DNA from: Planomicrobium soli
Lineage (GTDB): Bacteria > Bacillota > Bacilli > Bacillales_A > Planococcaceae
Assembly: GCF_003014655.1 (NCBI RefSeq)
Contig: NZ_PYAT01000008.1
Span: forward strand, 62,001 to 126,000
Length of the DNA stretch: 64,000 nucleotides
Direction of reading: 5' to 3'
Shown: in pieces, positions 47,296 through 56,294 of the stretch
Layout: each line of letters starts with the position of its first letter
How positions within the stretch are numbered: position 1 is the stretch's first letter
Notes under the pieces: model-generated
Databases searched by the model: none
Told to the model about the DNA's origin: nothing
What the model saw: only the letters and a program-made list of their open reading frames with translations
Translations under genes and position numbers: made by a program

Positions 47296-49695
47296 TTAAC
47301 TTCTCAATTCCGCTCCAACTTCAGTTAAAGCCTTCAACACTTTTTCATGTACGGTTGTCACTTCTTCGTCCGTCAACGTTTTTTCCGGATCGAAATAAGT
47401 TAAAGAGAACGCTACGGATTTCTTGCCCGCTTCCATTTTGTCGCCTTCGTACAAGTCAAAGACGCGGACATCTTTCAATAATTTTCCGCCTGCAGTACGA
47501 ATCACTTTTTCTACGGTGCCCGCTTCCACGATTTTCGATAGGACCAATGCGATATCACGGGAAATGGACGGGTAACGCGGTACTGGCGTATACACGAGCG
47601 CTTCCGATTTTTTATGAAGCAATTCCGCTAAATTCAGCTCCATAACGATTGTTGTTTTCAAATCGCGTGCTTTTTGTTCAGTCGGATGAAGCTGCCCCAG
47701 TATACCAATCCGTTTTCCATCAAGCATGATGAAAGCTGTTCTTCCCGGATGAAGGCCGTCCATCCCTCCGCGCTCAAATGCTAATTCAACACCCATTTTT
47801 TCAGCCAAGCCTTCTACAATGCCTTTCAGCACGAAAAAGTCGACTGCTTTGCGTTCGCCTTGCCAGCTATTATCAAGCCATAGGCCAGTCATTACTACCG
47901 CCAAATGTTCTTCTTCGTTCAACAATTCATCTTCGGTTTTCAGGAATACAGCTCCTGTTTCGTACAACGCTACGGCATCACTTCTTCTTGCCGTGTTATA
48001 CGATACCGATTCCAGCAGATGTGGAAGCAAGCTTTGGCGCAAGGTGCTGCGCTCTTCACTCATCGGCATCAACAGTTTTGTCGTTTCTGTTTCCGTCAAT
48101 GCGAATTGCTTAGCCGATTTTTCTGAAGTTAATGAGTAAGTTGTCGCTTGAAGCAATCCAGCACCTTCCAGCAACGCGCGGACAATACGTCGTTTTTCTT
48201 GGTACGGTGTCAAGCCGCCTGGTGTTGTTTCCATTTCTGGAAGCGTTGCTGGAATTTCGTCATAGCCATAAAGGCGTGCGATTTCTTCAACAACATCTTC
48301 TTCGATTTGAATATCCTGGCGGCGCGTCGGCACCGAAATCACTAATTGGCCGTTGACCGCTTCTGTTTTGAATTTCAAGCGATTCAAAATATCCAGCATG
48401 TCTTCAAAGCGGATTTTCATTCCTAACCGCTGGTTAATGAAGTCCGGAGATACAGAGACCACTTTTTCTGCTCGGTCAAGAGCATCAAATACGACTGATC
48501 CTCCAAGTACTTCCCCTCCAGCAAGTTCAGCGAGCAACCCTGCTGCACGCTCGGCAGCCGGAATCACCCGGTTCGGGTCAACGCCTTTTTCAAAACGGGA
48601 ACTAGCATCGCTGCGAAGGCCATGATCTTTTGACGTTTGGCGAATAGAACCTGGTGCGAAATAAGCCGATTCAATGACTACTGTTGTGGTCGAATCGCTA
48701 ACTTCCGAATTGGCTCCGCCCATCACTCCTGCTAAAGCTACCGGTTTATCACCATTTGTAATGACCAAGTTATGCGGATGTAGTTCGCGTTCTGTGTCAT
48801 CAAGCGTCGTTATTTTTTCGCCCACCTTCGCATGGCGGACTGTGATGTTTCCGGTTTCCAACAAGTCATAGTCAAATGCGTGCAGCGGCTGGCCGTATTC
48901 CATTAATACATAGTTTGTTACATCAACAACATTGTTTAGCGGACGAACTCCTGCAGCCATTAAACGCTGCTGCAGCCACATTGGCGATTCCTGCACTTTG
49001 ATGTTGCGGACCACTTTTGCTGCATAAAGCGGATTTGCTTCAGGGTCGTCTATGCTTAGCGTCAGCACAGACTCTGCAGATTCTGCCGCTTCTGGATATG
49101 AAATCTCCGGCAACTGGACTTCCTCCGTCAAAATTGCCCCAACTTCATACGCGACACCGAGCATGCTCATCGCATCTGCACGGTTTGGCGTCAGCCCAAG
49201 TTCTAAGACCGTGTCATCCAAATCAAAATTCGTGATAACATCCGTTCCGACTTCTGCAGCTTCCGGCAATACATAAATGCCTTCTGCGTAAGCTTTTGGC
49301 ACGAGTTTCCCTTCGATGCCAAGTTCCTGGAGCGAGCAGATCATGCCGTTCGATTCCTGTCCGCGGAGTTTCGCTTTTTTAATTTTGATGCCTCCCGGCA
49401 AGTTTGCACCCGGACGTGCCACAATAACTTTTTGGCCTGCTGCGATATTCGGCGCGCCGCAGATGATTTGAGTCGTTTCTTCACCAACGTTTACTTGGCA
49501 GATCGACAATTTATCCGCTTCCGGATGCTTTTCACATGTTTCCACATAGCCGACCACGACATTCGTCATGCCAAACGAGCGATCGATGACTGCATCGACT
49601 TCGATTCCGGACCGCGTAATTTTTTCAGCCAGTTCTTGCGCTGGCAATTCTTGTAGATTAACGTAATCTTTCAACCATTTTAAAGATACGAGCAT
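47296..49695 (-). CDS. pheT: Phenylalanyl-tRNA synthetase beta subunit
   Basis: Large subunit of the alpha2-beta2 enzyme. 799 residues: N-terminal EMAP-like tRNA-binding domain (VVVGYVETCEKHPEADKLSICQVN split near 45-67), B3/B4 editing domain, B5 domain, and C-terminal ferredoxin-fold anticodon-binding domain (YTPVPRYPSISRDIALVL, about 710-727). Twelve bases after pheS; AGGAGGA precedes the ATG. Confidence 0.97.
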   Translation of the reverse strand: MLVSLKWLKDYVNLQELPAQELAEKITRSGIEVDAVIDRSFGMTNVVVGYVETCEKHPEADKLSICQVNVGEETTQIICGAPNIAAGQKVIVARPGANLPGGIKIKKAKLRGQESNGMICSLQELGIEGKLVPKAYAEGIYVLPEAAEVGTDVITNFDLDDTVLELGLTPNRADAMSMLGVAYEVGAILTEEVQLPEISYPEAAESAESVLTLSIDDPEANPLYAAKVVRNIKVQESPMWLQQRLMAAGVRPLNNVVDVTNYVLMEYGQPLHAFDYDLLETGNITVRHAKVGEKITTLDDTERELHPHNLVITNGDKPVALAGVMGGANSEVSDSTTTVVIESAYFAPGSIRQTSKDHGLRSDASSRFEKGVDPNRVIPAAERAAGLLAELAGGEVLGGSVVFDALDRAEKVVSVSPDFINQRLGMKIRFEDMLDILNRLKFKTEAVNGQLVISVPTRRQDIQIEEDVVEEIARLYGYDEIPATLPEMETTPGGLTPYQEKRRIVRALLEGAGLLQATTYSLTSEKSAKQFALTETETTKLLMPMSEERSTLRQSLLPHLLESVSYNTARRSDAVALYETGAVFLKTEDELLNEEEHLAVVMTGLWLDNSWQGERKAVDFFVLKGIVEGLAEKMGVELAFERGGMDGLHPGRTAFIMLDGKRIGILGQLHPTEQKARDLKTTIVMELNLAELLHKKSEALVYTPVPRYPSISRDIALVLSKIVEAGTVEKVIRTAGGKLLKDVRVFDLYEGDKMEAGKKSVAFSLTYFDPEKTLTDEEVTTVHEKVLKALTEVGAELRS

Positions 49696-49707
49696 TCTAG
49701 TTCCTCC

Positions 49708-50745
49708 TTAAACTTCAGTACGTTGGAATTGGGATAAAAAGCGGACATCGTTCGTGTAGAAGTGGCGAATATCTTCAACGCCGTATTTCAACATCGCAAT
49801 TCGCTCCGGCCCCATGCCGAAAGCAAATCCAGTCAGGCGTTTTGAATCATAGCCAGCCATTTCAAGTACATTCGGGTGCACCATTCCTGCTCCCAATATT
49901 TCAATCCATCCGGTTTTCTTGCAGACGTTGCAGCCAGACCCGCCGCACTTGAAGCACGAGATGTCCATTTCGACAGACGGCTCCGTGAACGGGAAGAAGC
50001 TTGGACGCAAACGGATTTCGCGATCGTCGCCGAACATTTTCTTCGCAAATACTGACAACGTTCCTTTTAAATCGCTCATGCGGATATCTTCTCCGATAAC
50101 CAAACCTTCAATTTGCGTAAATTGATGGGAATGTGTCGCGTCATCATTGTCTCGGCGATATACTTTCCCCGGGCAGATGATTTTGATCGGCTCTCCGCCT
50201 TTCGCTTCCATTGTCCGCGCTTGTACCGGAGATGTATGGGTACGCAGCAAAATATCTTCTGTTATATAGAAGGAATCCTGCATATCGCGTGCCGGATGGC
50301 CTTTTGGCAAATTCAATGCTTCAAAGTTATAATAGTCTTTTTCAACTTCCGGACCTTCCGCGATTTCATATCCCATTGAAATGAAAAGATCTTCAATTTC
50401 TTCTACGACACGCGTTAATGGATGCGAATTGCCAGTCTTTACAGGACGGCCTGGCAGTGTAATATCAATTGTTTCACTTTGCAATTTTTCATTGATTGCC
50501 GCTTCTTCCAGAATCACCATTCGTTCTTCTAAAGAGGCCGTTACATCTTCACGTACGACATTTACAAGCGCCCCCATTTTCGGACGTTCTTCGGCAGGCA
50601 ATTTCCCCATGCCTTTCAACAGATCTGTTATCGGCCCTTTTTTTCCAAGATACGCCACTCGTACATCATTCAATTCTTTGACGCTTACCGCTGAGGCAAT
50701 TTTCTCCAGCGCTTCGGTTTTCAATCCTTGCAATTGCTCTTCCAT
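49708..50745 (-). CDS. pheS: Phenylalanyl-tRNA synthetase alpha subunit
   Basis: Catalytic subunit, class II fold. The start [15 protein letters not shown] (345 residues) is set by AAAGGAGGAGAAACA. N-terminal coiled coil to about residue 85, motif 1 around [17 protein letters not shown], motif 2 [24 protein letters not shown] in two pieces, the Cys-rich [17 protein letters not shown] insertion, and motif 3 [14 protein letters not shown]. Controlled by a phenylalanine T-box. Confidence 0.97.
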   Translation of the reverse strand: MEEQLQGLKTEALEKIASAVSVKELNDVRVAYLGKKGPITDLLKGMGKLPAEERPKMGALVNVVREDVTASLEERMVILEEAAINEKLQSETIDITLPGRPVKTGNSHPLTRVVEEIEDLFISMGYEIAEGPEVEKDYYNFEALNLPKGHPARDMQDSFYITEDILLRTHTSPVQARTMEAKGGEPIKIICPGKVYRRDNDDATHSHQFTQIEGLVIGEDIRMSDLKGTLSVFAKKMFGDDREIRLRPSFFPFTEPSVEMDISCFKCGGSGCNVCKKTGWIEILGAGMVHPNVLEMAGYDSKRLTGFAFGMGPERIAMLKYGVEDIRHFYTNDVRFLSQFQRTEV

Positions 50746-50770
50746 TGTTTCTCCTCCTTTGAACATAAAA

Positions 50771-51020
50771 AAGCCCCATCCCTAAAAAGGGACGAGGCAT
50801 TATTCGCGGTACCACCCTAGTTATTGCGCATGCGCAATCACTCATTTGCATAACGGCTCTTCGCCGGCCCATCTTTACAGCATCTCTGCTGGTCCCGGTG
50901 GGCAGCTCGCGGGGTGAACTTCCGAAACGTTTGCATATCCGCACTTTCAGTCAAGGTGCGGATTTCCTGGGATGCAAGGGCGAAACGTACTTTTCCCGGT
51001 CATAGCTTTTCTTATTTACC
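50771..51020 (-). promoter_or_regulatory. T-box leader of pheST, phenylalanine (UUC) specifier
   Basis: Minus-strand T-box GGGTGGTACCGCG, then terminator CCTCGTCCCTTTTT / AGGGATGGGGCTTTTTT. Specifier GAAG-TTC-ACC with UUC at 50918-50916, a Phe codon agreeing with the genes controlled. The Stem I arms include AAATCCGCACCTTGA / AAAGTGCGGAT. Confidence 0.94.
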
Positions 51021-51025
51021 TTTTA

Positions 51026-51054
51026 AGTATACGAAACATTTCCAATGAATTCAA
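51026..51054 (-). promoter_or_regulatory. Promoter of the pheST leader
   Basis: TTGAAT, 17-base spacer, TATACT, just beyond the stop of the TrmH-type gene. Confidence 0.72.
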
Positions 51055-51056
51055 CA

Positions 51057-51824
51057 TTAGCTTTTGGCAACTAAACTGTACAGCAGAATCCCTGTAGCAA
51101 CCGCCACGTTTAATGATTCAGCCGGACCATATAGCGGCACGACCAGATTTTGGTCAGTCTCTTTTAATAGAAGAGGATCGACGCCGCTGCCTTCGTTGCC
51201 GACAATTAAAGCGAATTGCTCCTTGCTTTCCACTTCATGCACGGGAGTTGCATCAAGCAAAGCTGTGCCGAATACCGGAAGCTGACGCTGTTTCAAACTA
51301 ACGACCCATTCGGATAGCTCACCTTTGACGACAGGAATTTGGAAATGCGAACCTTGTGCTGAGCGAACAGTTTTCGGGTTGAATGGATCCGCGCTGCCTT
51401 TGCCTAAAATCACTGCATCGATTCCGCTTGCAGCAGCTGTACGGATCATCGTACCAATATTGCCCGGGTCCTGCACCGCATCAATCAACAATAACTTGTT
51501 CCATGTTTGCTGCTCGCCGCTAGAATATCCAGGTTGTGCGCAGTGTGCGAAAATGCCTTGCGAATGTTCCGTTTCGGAAATTTCCTTTGAAACAGCAGCC
51601 GTCACCGAGTACTGAGGCACACCCGCCACATCCCAATCTGCAGGGATGTCCACACCTTCACGGACAATCAGCGATTTTACCAAGCTTTTCTTTTTTAATG
51701 CCTCTTCGGTCAAATGAAAGCCTTCCACCAGAAACTCCGCAAATTTATCACGTTCTTTCCGGGTCGTACCAAGCTTTTTCCAATGCTTGACGAGCGAGTT
51801 TTGCACCGATTCAATTCTTTTCAT
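51057..51824 (-). CDS. ysgA: TrmH/SpoU-family RNA 2'-O-methyltransferase, YsgA-like
   Basis: 255 residues. The N-terminal substrate-binding domain (NSLVKHWKKLGTTRKERDKFAEFLVEG in part) precedes a SPOUT knot domain with LLIDAVQDPGNIGTMIRTAAASG cut at about 112-134, LIVGNEGSGV, and VPLYGPAESLNVAVATGI. Found upstream of pheS in B. subtilis as well. Whether it modifies rRNA or tRNA cannot be told from the sequence. Confidence 0.9.
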   Translation of the reverse strand: MKRIESVQNSLVKHWKKLGTTRKERDKFAEFLVEGFHLTEEALKKKSLVKSLIVREGVDIPADWDVAGVPQYSVTAAVSKEISETEHSQGIFAHCAQPGYSSGEQQTWNKLLLIDAVQDPGNIGTMIRTAAASGIDAVILGKGSADPFNPKTVRSAQGSHFQIPVVKGELSEWVVSLKQRQLPVFGTALLDATPVHEVESKEQFALIVGNEGSGVDPLLLKETDQNLVVPLYGPAESLNVAVATGILLYSLVAKS

Positions 51825-51882
51825 GTATGGTTCACGCCTTTATTTCAGAATAGCTCCAGTATAGCATATTTAAAAAAGCACA

Positions 51883-51985
51883 GGCGTCCCTATAACCCCG
51901 TCAAGCGCTGGAGTGCTTGGGGAGTACAAAGTACTTTTCGAATACAAGCAATCCAGGCTGCGACCTTAAAAAGGCAGGAGCCGGA
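51883..51985 (-). repeat. Dispersed intergenic repeat, family 2 (minus orientation)
   Basis: Minus strand reads CACTCCAGCGCTTGACGGGG then TTATAGGGACGCCTGTGCTT. It resembles the CTCCAGCGCTTGTCGGGG...GGCGCTTCCGCTTTT class of repeats I recall from Bacillus intergenic DNA. A partly related copy lies at 59745-59832. Confidence 0.5.
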
Positions 51986-51998
51986 ATCTGGACAATGC

Positions 51999-52448
51999 TC
52001 ATAATTCGCTAGTGAAAAAGTCGAAACCGAGCGCTGTTAAGATGCCGAATGCCAGTGACCACAGGGCAATGCTGACTGTCAGCCAAATGGTCGTATTCTT
52101 TTTTGTCGCCCCGAGTGTCATGCCAATAAACGCGGCGATATGTGTGCCGATTAAGATCGGCCCTAATAACGCGAGGCCCGGCAAGCCATATTTGTTCCAG
52201 ATCCGTTTGGCACGCTCGCTTTTTTTATCGGTCGTTTTTCCTTTTGCCTCTTGGCGTTTCGTGTACCAAATTTTGAATCTGTCAAATCCTACAATAAGTG
52301 CAAGTACGGTCACCATATTGCCGATAAATGCCACAAGTATTACCCAAAATGGCGATAAACCGGCTACGATGCCAAGCGGGATAACCAGTGCAATCTCCAG
52401 CCATGGAATGGCTGCTCCTAGAAATACTAAAAAATATTCATAAATCAT
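51999..52448 (-). CDS. Small multidrug-export-type membrane protein (COG2426)
   Basis: 149 residues, four hydrophobic helices, with the conserved EYFLVFLGAAIPWLEIALVIPLGIVAGLSP opening (split near 4-33) and GLPGLALLGPILIGTHIAAFIG near 98-119 that mark the Sm_multidrug_ex family. The name is historical; transport has not been shown to my knowledge. Overlaps the end of the upstream membrane-protein gene by 4 bases, so the two are probably translated together. Confidence 0.75.
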   Translation of the reverse strand: MIYEYFLVFLGAAIPWLEIALVIPLGIVAGLSPFWVILVAFIGNMVTVLALIVGFDRFKIWYTKRQEAKGKTTDKKSERAKRIWNKYGLPGLALLGPILIGTHIAAFIGMTLGATKKNTTIWLTVSIALWSLAFGILTALGFDFFTSEL

Positions 52449-52945
52449 TCAGCTTCCTCCTTAAAGTGTTTGCGGACTTCCAAGTAATAAATCAAATACT
52501 GGATAAACGCAATTGCCAGAATCCCGAAAATGATCACCAAACGTGACAACGGCATAATAATAATAATTGTTGTGAAGACCGGCAGCGCCCATGTGTAATA
52601 CGTGTAGACTTTTTGTACGGCTACTCTCGTAATATGCGTCATTCCTTCATCCTGCTCCAAATATTCAAGCGGACGGATCGACAAAAGGGAAATTTTTTGG
52701 TTCGGTTTTTCTTTGTTGTGTTTTTTTACTTGACTGAAAAAGATTGTTATCAAAACGAGATAAACTACCATTGCCCCAAAAATAAGCAGCCCTTCAAATG
52801 CTCCAATTTCAACGATAACACTTTGGTTTGAGCTCGTGTTTACTCTTTTTGTGGATGGTGAATTAATGCCGTATGCAAATACCCCGAGCAAGGCAATAAA
52901 GGCCATCATCCATAATGGGTATTTCAAGCGAAAATCAGTTTTCAT
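52445..52945 (-). CDS. Hypothetical four-helix membrane protein
   Basis: 166 residues with hydrophobic helices at about 11-26, 50-70, 118-133 and 137-154. A polar loop (KKHNKEKPNQKISLLSIRP) lies between helix 2 and 3. No family recognised with confidence. It overlaps the small HTH regulator upstream and the COG2426 gene downstream; small HTH plus integral-membrane partner genes are a common pairing in Firmicutes, which suggests the regulator controls it. Confidence 0.65.
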   Translation of the reverse strand: MKTDFRLKYPLWMMAFIALLGVFAYGINSPSTKRVNTSSNQSVIVEIGAFEGLLIFGAMVVYLVLITIFFSQVKKHNKEKPNQKISLLSIRPLEYLEQDEGMTHITRVAVQKVYTYYTWALPVFTTIIIIMPLSRLVIIFGILAIAFIQYLIYYLEVRKHFKEEAE

Positions 52946-53150
52946 CTTTTCCCTCTCCTTCTAGCCAGAATAAGTCATCTACTTTTGTCTGCAGCGCCTG
53001 CGCCAACTTTAGAGCCAGAAGAACCGACGGCGAGAATTCACCTTTTTCAATAAACGCGATTGTCTGCCGAGTCACATCTACCTGCTTGCCTAAATCGCTT
53101 TGCGTAAACCCGTGCCGCGCCCGCAACTCTTTCACCCGATTCTGGAGCAT
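52935..53150 (-). CDS. Small XRE-family HTH regulator
   Basis: 71 residues, nearly all one Cro/C1 HTH domain: NRVKELRARHGFTQSDLGKQ, VDVTRQTIAFIEKGEFSPSV, LLALKLAQALQTKVDDLFWL. Belongs to the short YvaO/Xre-like group often paired with a downstream membrane gene. The promoter is covered by an ACATAATGT inverted repeat, fitting autoregulation. Confidence 0.88.
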   Translation of the reverse strand: MLQNRVKELRARHGFTQSDLGKQVDVTRQTIAFIEKGEFSPSVLLALKLAQALQTKVDDLFWLEGEGKDEN

Positions 53151-53188
53151 CTGCCTCTTCCTTTCTCATTTAATGTGTAGTTTATATA

Positions 53189-53221
53189 ACATAATGTAAT
53201 GTATACATAACATTATGTCAA
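53189..53221 (-). promoter_or_regulatory. Promoter and operator of the XRE regulator
   Basis: Minus strand TTGACA, 17-base spacer, TACATT. The spacer and -10 are filled by ACATAATGT ... ACATTATGT (arms 53189-53197 and 53210-53218) around an inner ATGTATACAT palindrome, a likely operator. Confidence 0.6.
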
Positions 53222-53330
53222 GCATACATAACAATATTTCTTAACCTCATATTCTTTATTTCTTACAGAAAGCGTTTGTATGAAGAATACTTGACTATAG
53301 TTGCAGAATATATCCTATTGTTCGCAGAAA

Positions 53331-53358
53331 ACAAAAAAACCCCCGCCAACCGGCGGGA
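53331..53358 (-). terminator. Intrinsic terminator after ysdC
   Basis: CCCGCC / GGCGGG stem and TTTTTTT on the minus strand, 12 bases past the stop. Confidence 0.9.
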
Positions 53359-53369
53359 GCTTGAACTTC

Positions 53370-54458
53370 TTATTCGTACGTAATTCGAGCAACTGTGTCT
53401 TTGTCGAGTTTCTTGATCACTTCGATGATCAGCTTTACAGCGTTTTCGTAGTCGTCACGGTGCAGGATGCCTGCATGCGAATGGATATAGCGAGTCGCAA
53501 CGCCAATAGCAAGCGATGGCACACCGTTTGCCGTCAAATGGATCGAACCAGCGTCTGTCCCGCCGCCAGCGATTGTCTCGAACTGGTAAGGAATGCTGTT
53601 TTCTTCAGCAGTATCCACCACAAGTTCACGTAAGCCGCGGTGGGAAACCATTGAAGCGTCGAACAACAAGATCTGCGGGCCGTGGCCCATTTTGCTGTTG
53701 GATTCTTGCGCCGTTACCCCAGGAGTATCTCCGGCAACACCTACATCAACAGCAAAGCCGATATCCGGCTGGATAAGAGCAGCTGCCGTTTTTGCACCGC
53801 GCAAACCGACTTCTTCCTGTACTGCACCGACACCGTAAACGACGTTCGGATGCTCCTGGCCTTTCAAGCCTTTCAATACGTCGATTGCAATTGCGCAGCC
53901 GATGCGGTTGTCCCAAGCTTTAGCAAGCAGCAATTTTTCATTGTTCATGACATTGAACTCAAAATATGGAGTTACCATATCACCTGGTGTAATTCCCCAT
54001 TCTTTAACTTCTTCACGAGAAGATGCACCGATATCGATGAACATGTCTTTGATGTCGACCGGTTTGTTGCGCGCTTCAGGAGACAGGATGTGCGGCGGCT
54101 TAGAACCGATGACGCCGATCACTTCTTTTCCGCTGCGCGTCGTGATAGTTACACGCTGCGCAAGCATAACCTGCGACCACCAGCCGCCGACTGTCTGGAA
54201 CTTCAGAAAGCCTTTGTCATCTACCTGAGAAATCATGAAGCCGATTTCGTCCAGATGGCCAGCGACCATAATTTTCGGGCCGCCTGCTTGCCCTTCTTTT
54301 TTGGCGATCAAGCTTCCAAGACCATCTGTCTCTACAGAATCGGCAAACGGTTCTATGTATTTTTTCATCACTTCGCGAGGTTGGCGTTCATTTGCAGCAA
54401 TACCATTCGCATCCGTCAATTCTTTTAACATTACTAGAGTTTCATCCAAATTCGCCAT
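53370..54458 (-). CDS. ysdC: M42-family metallo-aminopeptidase, YsdC-like
   Basis: 362 residues; dinuclear metal aminopeptidase of the FrvX/glutamyl-aminopeptidase group (some members are also called endo-glucanases in older annotation). Metal and catalytic motifs: [11 protein letters not shown] (about 65-75), [41 protein letters not shown], and THYIHSH-like [11 protein letters not shown] near 318-328. AGGAGG precedes the ATG. Matches B. subtilis ysdC in position. Confidence 0.93.
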   Translation of the reverse strand: MANLDETLVMLKELTDANGIAANERQPREVMKKYIEPFADSVETDGLGSLIAKKEGQAGGPKIMVAGHLDEIGFMISQVDDKGFLKFQTVGGWWSQVMLAQRVTITTRSGKEVIGVIGSKPPHILSPEARNKPVDIKDMFIDIGASSREEVKEWGITPGDMVTPYFEFNVMNNEKLLLAKAWDNRIGCAIAIDVLKGLKGQEHPNVVYGVGAVQEEVGLRGAKTAAALIQPDIGFAVDVGVAGDTPGVTAQESNSKMGHGPQILLFDASMVSHRGLRELVVDTAEENSIPYQFETIAGGGTDAGSIHLTANGVPSLAIGVATRYIHSHAGILHRDDYENAVKLIIEVIKKLDKDTVARITYE

Positions 54459-54537
54459 TAGTTCGACCTCCTAAATAGTTCGTACTCGTTCATTATAAAT
54501 GAAACCCTTTCCATTATCAAAAAATTCTTTCTACCTT

Positions 54538-55023
54538 TTAATAGCCTTTATTTTGACGGTCGTAGTTTGTTTGGTTTTTTTCAATATAGGCTTCCAGTAC
54601 ATCCCCATAGCTGAAATCCATGGCATGCGCAATGCCGCCATACCAGCTCCAGGCGTTTTTATAGTTTTCCAGTTCCGGTTCTGCTATAAACTGCTGGACT
54701 GCGCTAAATGTTCCTAAGAACAGTTCTGTTAAATCGTTTTCCGCAACCGGTTCCGGCCATTCTTCAAGGTCTTCAAAGCCTTTCTCAAGCCCGAGCGACA
54801 ATAAAAAATGGATAGAGTCGACATATTCCTCTAGAATAATAGATCGCTCTGACATGCCTTTTGTACTCCAAAATTTAAAGCAGCGTGTCTCGTTAGCAAG
54901 CTCTGCAAGCTCCACTAATAGAGCCAATCCTTTTTTACGGAACACATTTTCATCGATCTTTCGAGTTTCCTGAATAAAACTGTCCAGGTCCTTCTGCATC
55001 TCAAACAAATTCTGCAGGTTCAT
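54538..55023 (-). CDS. Dimeric all-alpha dUTPase (MazG-like)
   Basis: 161 residues. LVELAELANETRCFKFWS (about 36-53) carries the ExxE part and EEYVDSIHFLLSLG (about 65-78) the ExxD part of the metal-binding four-helix site found in dUTPase_2 proteins. It probably hydrolyses dUTP to dUMP and keeps uracil out of DNA. Divergent from ysdB; no partner genes. Confidence 0.82.
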   Translation of the reverse strand: MNLQNLFEMQKDLDSFIQETRKIDENVFRKKGLALLVELAELANETRCFKFWSTKGMSERSIILEEYVDSIHFLLSLGLEKGFEDLEEWPEPVAENDLTELFLGTFSAVQQFIAEPELENYKNAWSWYGGIAHAMDFSYGDVLEAYIEKNQTNYDRQNKGY

Positions 55024-55106
55024 TGAAACCCCTCCTTATTTTTGAAACCATTCGGGCTTCCGTACGTATTATACAGTAGATTCTGGAGCAATTGGAGGTA
55101 TTTCAC

Positions 55107-55493
55107 ATGGCATTTCTTATCCGCATCCTTGTCCTTGCACTCATTATTTATTTGATTTACCGGCTCGTCATGTATTTTACCGATCCGAGACGAAAACTTG
55201 ATGCGGTGATAACGGCCAAAACCTATTACTTGCATGACGATACTAAAAATCCCCGAAAAAACTTTTTTCTGGCTTATAAAGGGGTTCTTTTTGAAGGAGA
55301 AAAGTATACAGGAGCGCAGGAGAACGCATTTAAAGTGGTCTCCATTTTCGTGTGGACGCATGAACTCAAGATGTTGATGGAATTTACCAAAGAGGATTTT
55401 ATTTTTTTGGAAAATGAAATCAGAAAAAATTATCCGGATGCCGCAATCAACTGGAAAAATCCGATCGAGCAGCTGATGAAAAAAGGAGGATGA
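55107..55493 (+). CDS. ysdB: YsdB-like membrane-anchored protein
   Basis: 128 residues from the ATG (MAFLIRILVLALIIYLIYRL) 7 bases after GGAGGT. One N-terminal membrane helix, then a small cytoplasmic alpha/beta domain (KLDAVITAKTYYLHDDTKNPRKNFFLAYKG in part). B. subtilis ysdB belongs to the SigW envelope-stress regulon and lies beside ysdC; no SigW-type promoter is obvious here. The stop codon is inside the terminator stem. Confidence 0.85.
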   Translation: MAFLIRILVLALIIYLIYRLVMYFTDPRRKLDAVITAKTYYLHDDTKNPRKNFFLAYKGVLFEGEKYTGAQENAFKVVSIFVWTHELKMLMEFTKEDFIFLENEIRKNYPDAAINWKNPIEQLMKKGG

Positions 55494-55513
55494 TTTCTCA
55501 TCCCCCTTTTTTC
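55479..55513 (+). terminator. Terminator of ysdB, left copy flanking repeat cassette
   Basis: AAAAAAGGAGGATGA / TCATCCCCCTTTTTT hairpin with one mismatch. A second, slightly diverged copy in the same orientation is at 55891-55923. Confidence 0.85.
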
Positions 55514-55534
55514 ATGCTGTTAAGAAAGTTGGCT

Positions 55535-55625
55535 TGCTGTTCATTCCGCTTCAGCGCTTTCGCGCCTCCAGGGTCTCAACCCGCTCGCTTTCCCGCTGGA
55601 GTCGTCGGCCTCCGCTCCATTAAAC
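55535..55625 (-). repeat. Dispersed GC-rich intergenic repeat, family 1 (minus orientation)
   Basis: Minus strand GACTCCAGCGGGAAAGCGAG, then GAGACCCTGGAGGCGCGAAA and GCGCTGAAGCGGAATGAACA. Same family and orientation as the copy at 32398-32510, shorter. Confidence 0.75.
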
Positions 55626-55732
55626 TGATAAATCACTTAGCGAATAAAGAAACGATAGAAGACCAAAACAGGCCGGAACTTGCTGCTTTTTTCTTCTTTA
55701 CCCATGCACTATACACCTTTAGCTATGGAGCT

Positions 55733-55845
55733 AAACAGCGGAGACGCCATCGGGATAGCGAAGTGCCGAAATCCACTCGGGCGTGAGTCCGAGTTAGTTC
55801 GGTGCGAGCCCGAGGCAAGCGGAGCTGTTTTGCGGAATAGCAAGA
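55733..55845 (+). repeat. Diverged GC-rich repeat, inverted partner
   Basis: GCGGAGACGCCATCGGGATA, internal CTCGGGCGTGAGTCCGAG and CGGTGCGAGCCCGAGGC dyads, then AAGCGGAGCTGTTTTGCGGA. Shares the GCGGA...GGGAxAGCGA...AAGCGGA order with the minus-oriented copy next to it, so the locus looks like two inverted units. Confidence 0.55.
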
Positions 55846-55890
55846 GTGATATCCTTATTAATGGAGCAAGAGAGTCTCTCAACAAACTTG

Positions 55891-55923
55891 AAAAAAGAAG
55901 ATGATCTCTCATCCTCCTTTTTC
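55891..55923. terminator. Terminator-like hairpin, right copy flanking repeat cassette
   Basis: AAAAAAGAAGATGA-TCTC-TCATCCTCCTTTTT, a near copy of the ysdB terminator 410 bases away. It may also terminate minus-strand ysdA transcripts. Confidence 0.65.
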
Positions 55924-55956
55924 TATAGCCGACGCTTCAAATTTTCACCTTATTTG

Positions 55957-56232
55957 TTATCTATTAAACGTCTGGTAACTCCATATAATTAACGCCACAT
56001 CAATGGCCGCAAGTAGCAAAAAGCCGACGCGGAAATTGGTGTGTTTTGTTTTATGGCGAAACACCATCATGCCAAAATAAGCCCCGATGCCCCCGCCGAA
56101 AATAGCGGCTGTCCATAAATTCTTTTCCGGGATGCGCTGGCCGCGTTTGCGCGCCTGCGCTTTGTCAATGCGCATCATGAAGAAGGCGAGAAGCGATAAC
56201 GCAGTAAAATAGCCTACTATAATCAAGAACAT
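55957..56232 (-). CDS. ysdA: DUF1294 membrane protein, YsdA-like
   Basis: 91 residues from MFLIIVGYFTALSLLAFFMM, 6 bases after GGGGGAG. Three hydrophobic helices; the signature is MRIDKAQARKRGQRIPEKNLWTAAIFGGGIGAYFGM in pieces (about 20-57), then RHKTKHTNFRVGF. Typical DUF1294 layout. Function unknown. B. subtilis has ysdA next to rplT as well. Confidence 0.88.
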   Translation of the reverse strand: MFLIIVGYFTALSLLAFFMMRIDKAQARKRGQRIPEKNLWTAAIFGGGIGAYFGMMVFRHKTKHTNFRVGFLLLAAIDVALIIWSYQTFNR

Positions 56233-56254
56233 TCTTAACTCCCCCTTCATAAAG

Positions 56255-56286
56255 AAAAAGGCTGACGGAAATTCGTCAGCCTTTTG
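56255..56286 (-). terminator. Intrinsic terminator of infC-rpmI-rplT
   Basis: AAGGCTGACG / CGTCAGCCTT hairpin and T tract on the minus strand, 9 bases past rplT. Confidence 0.9.
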
Positions 56287-56294
56287 TTTTTCTA

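Noticed and set aside
55490..55786. Plus-strand open frame downstream of ysdB
   Set aside because: Lies in the repeat cassette; the frame arises from GC-rich repeat sequence and begins in the terminator.
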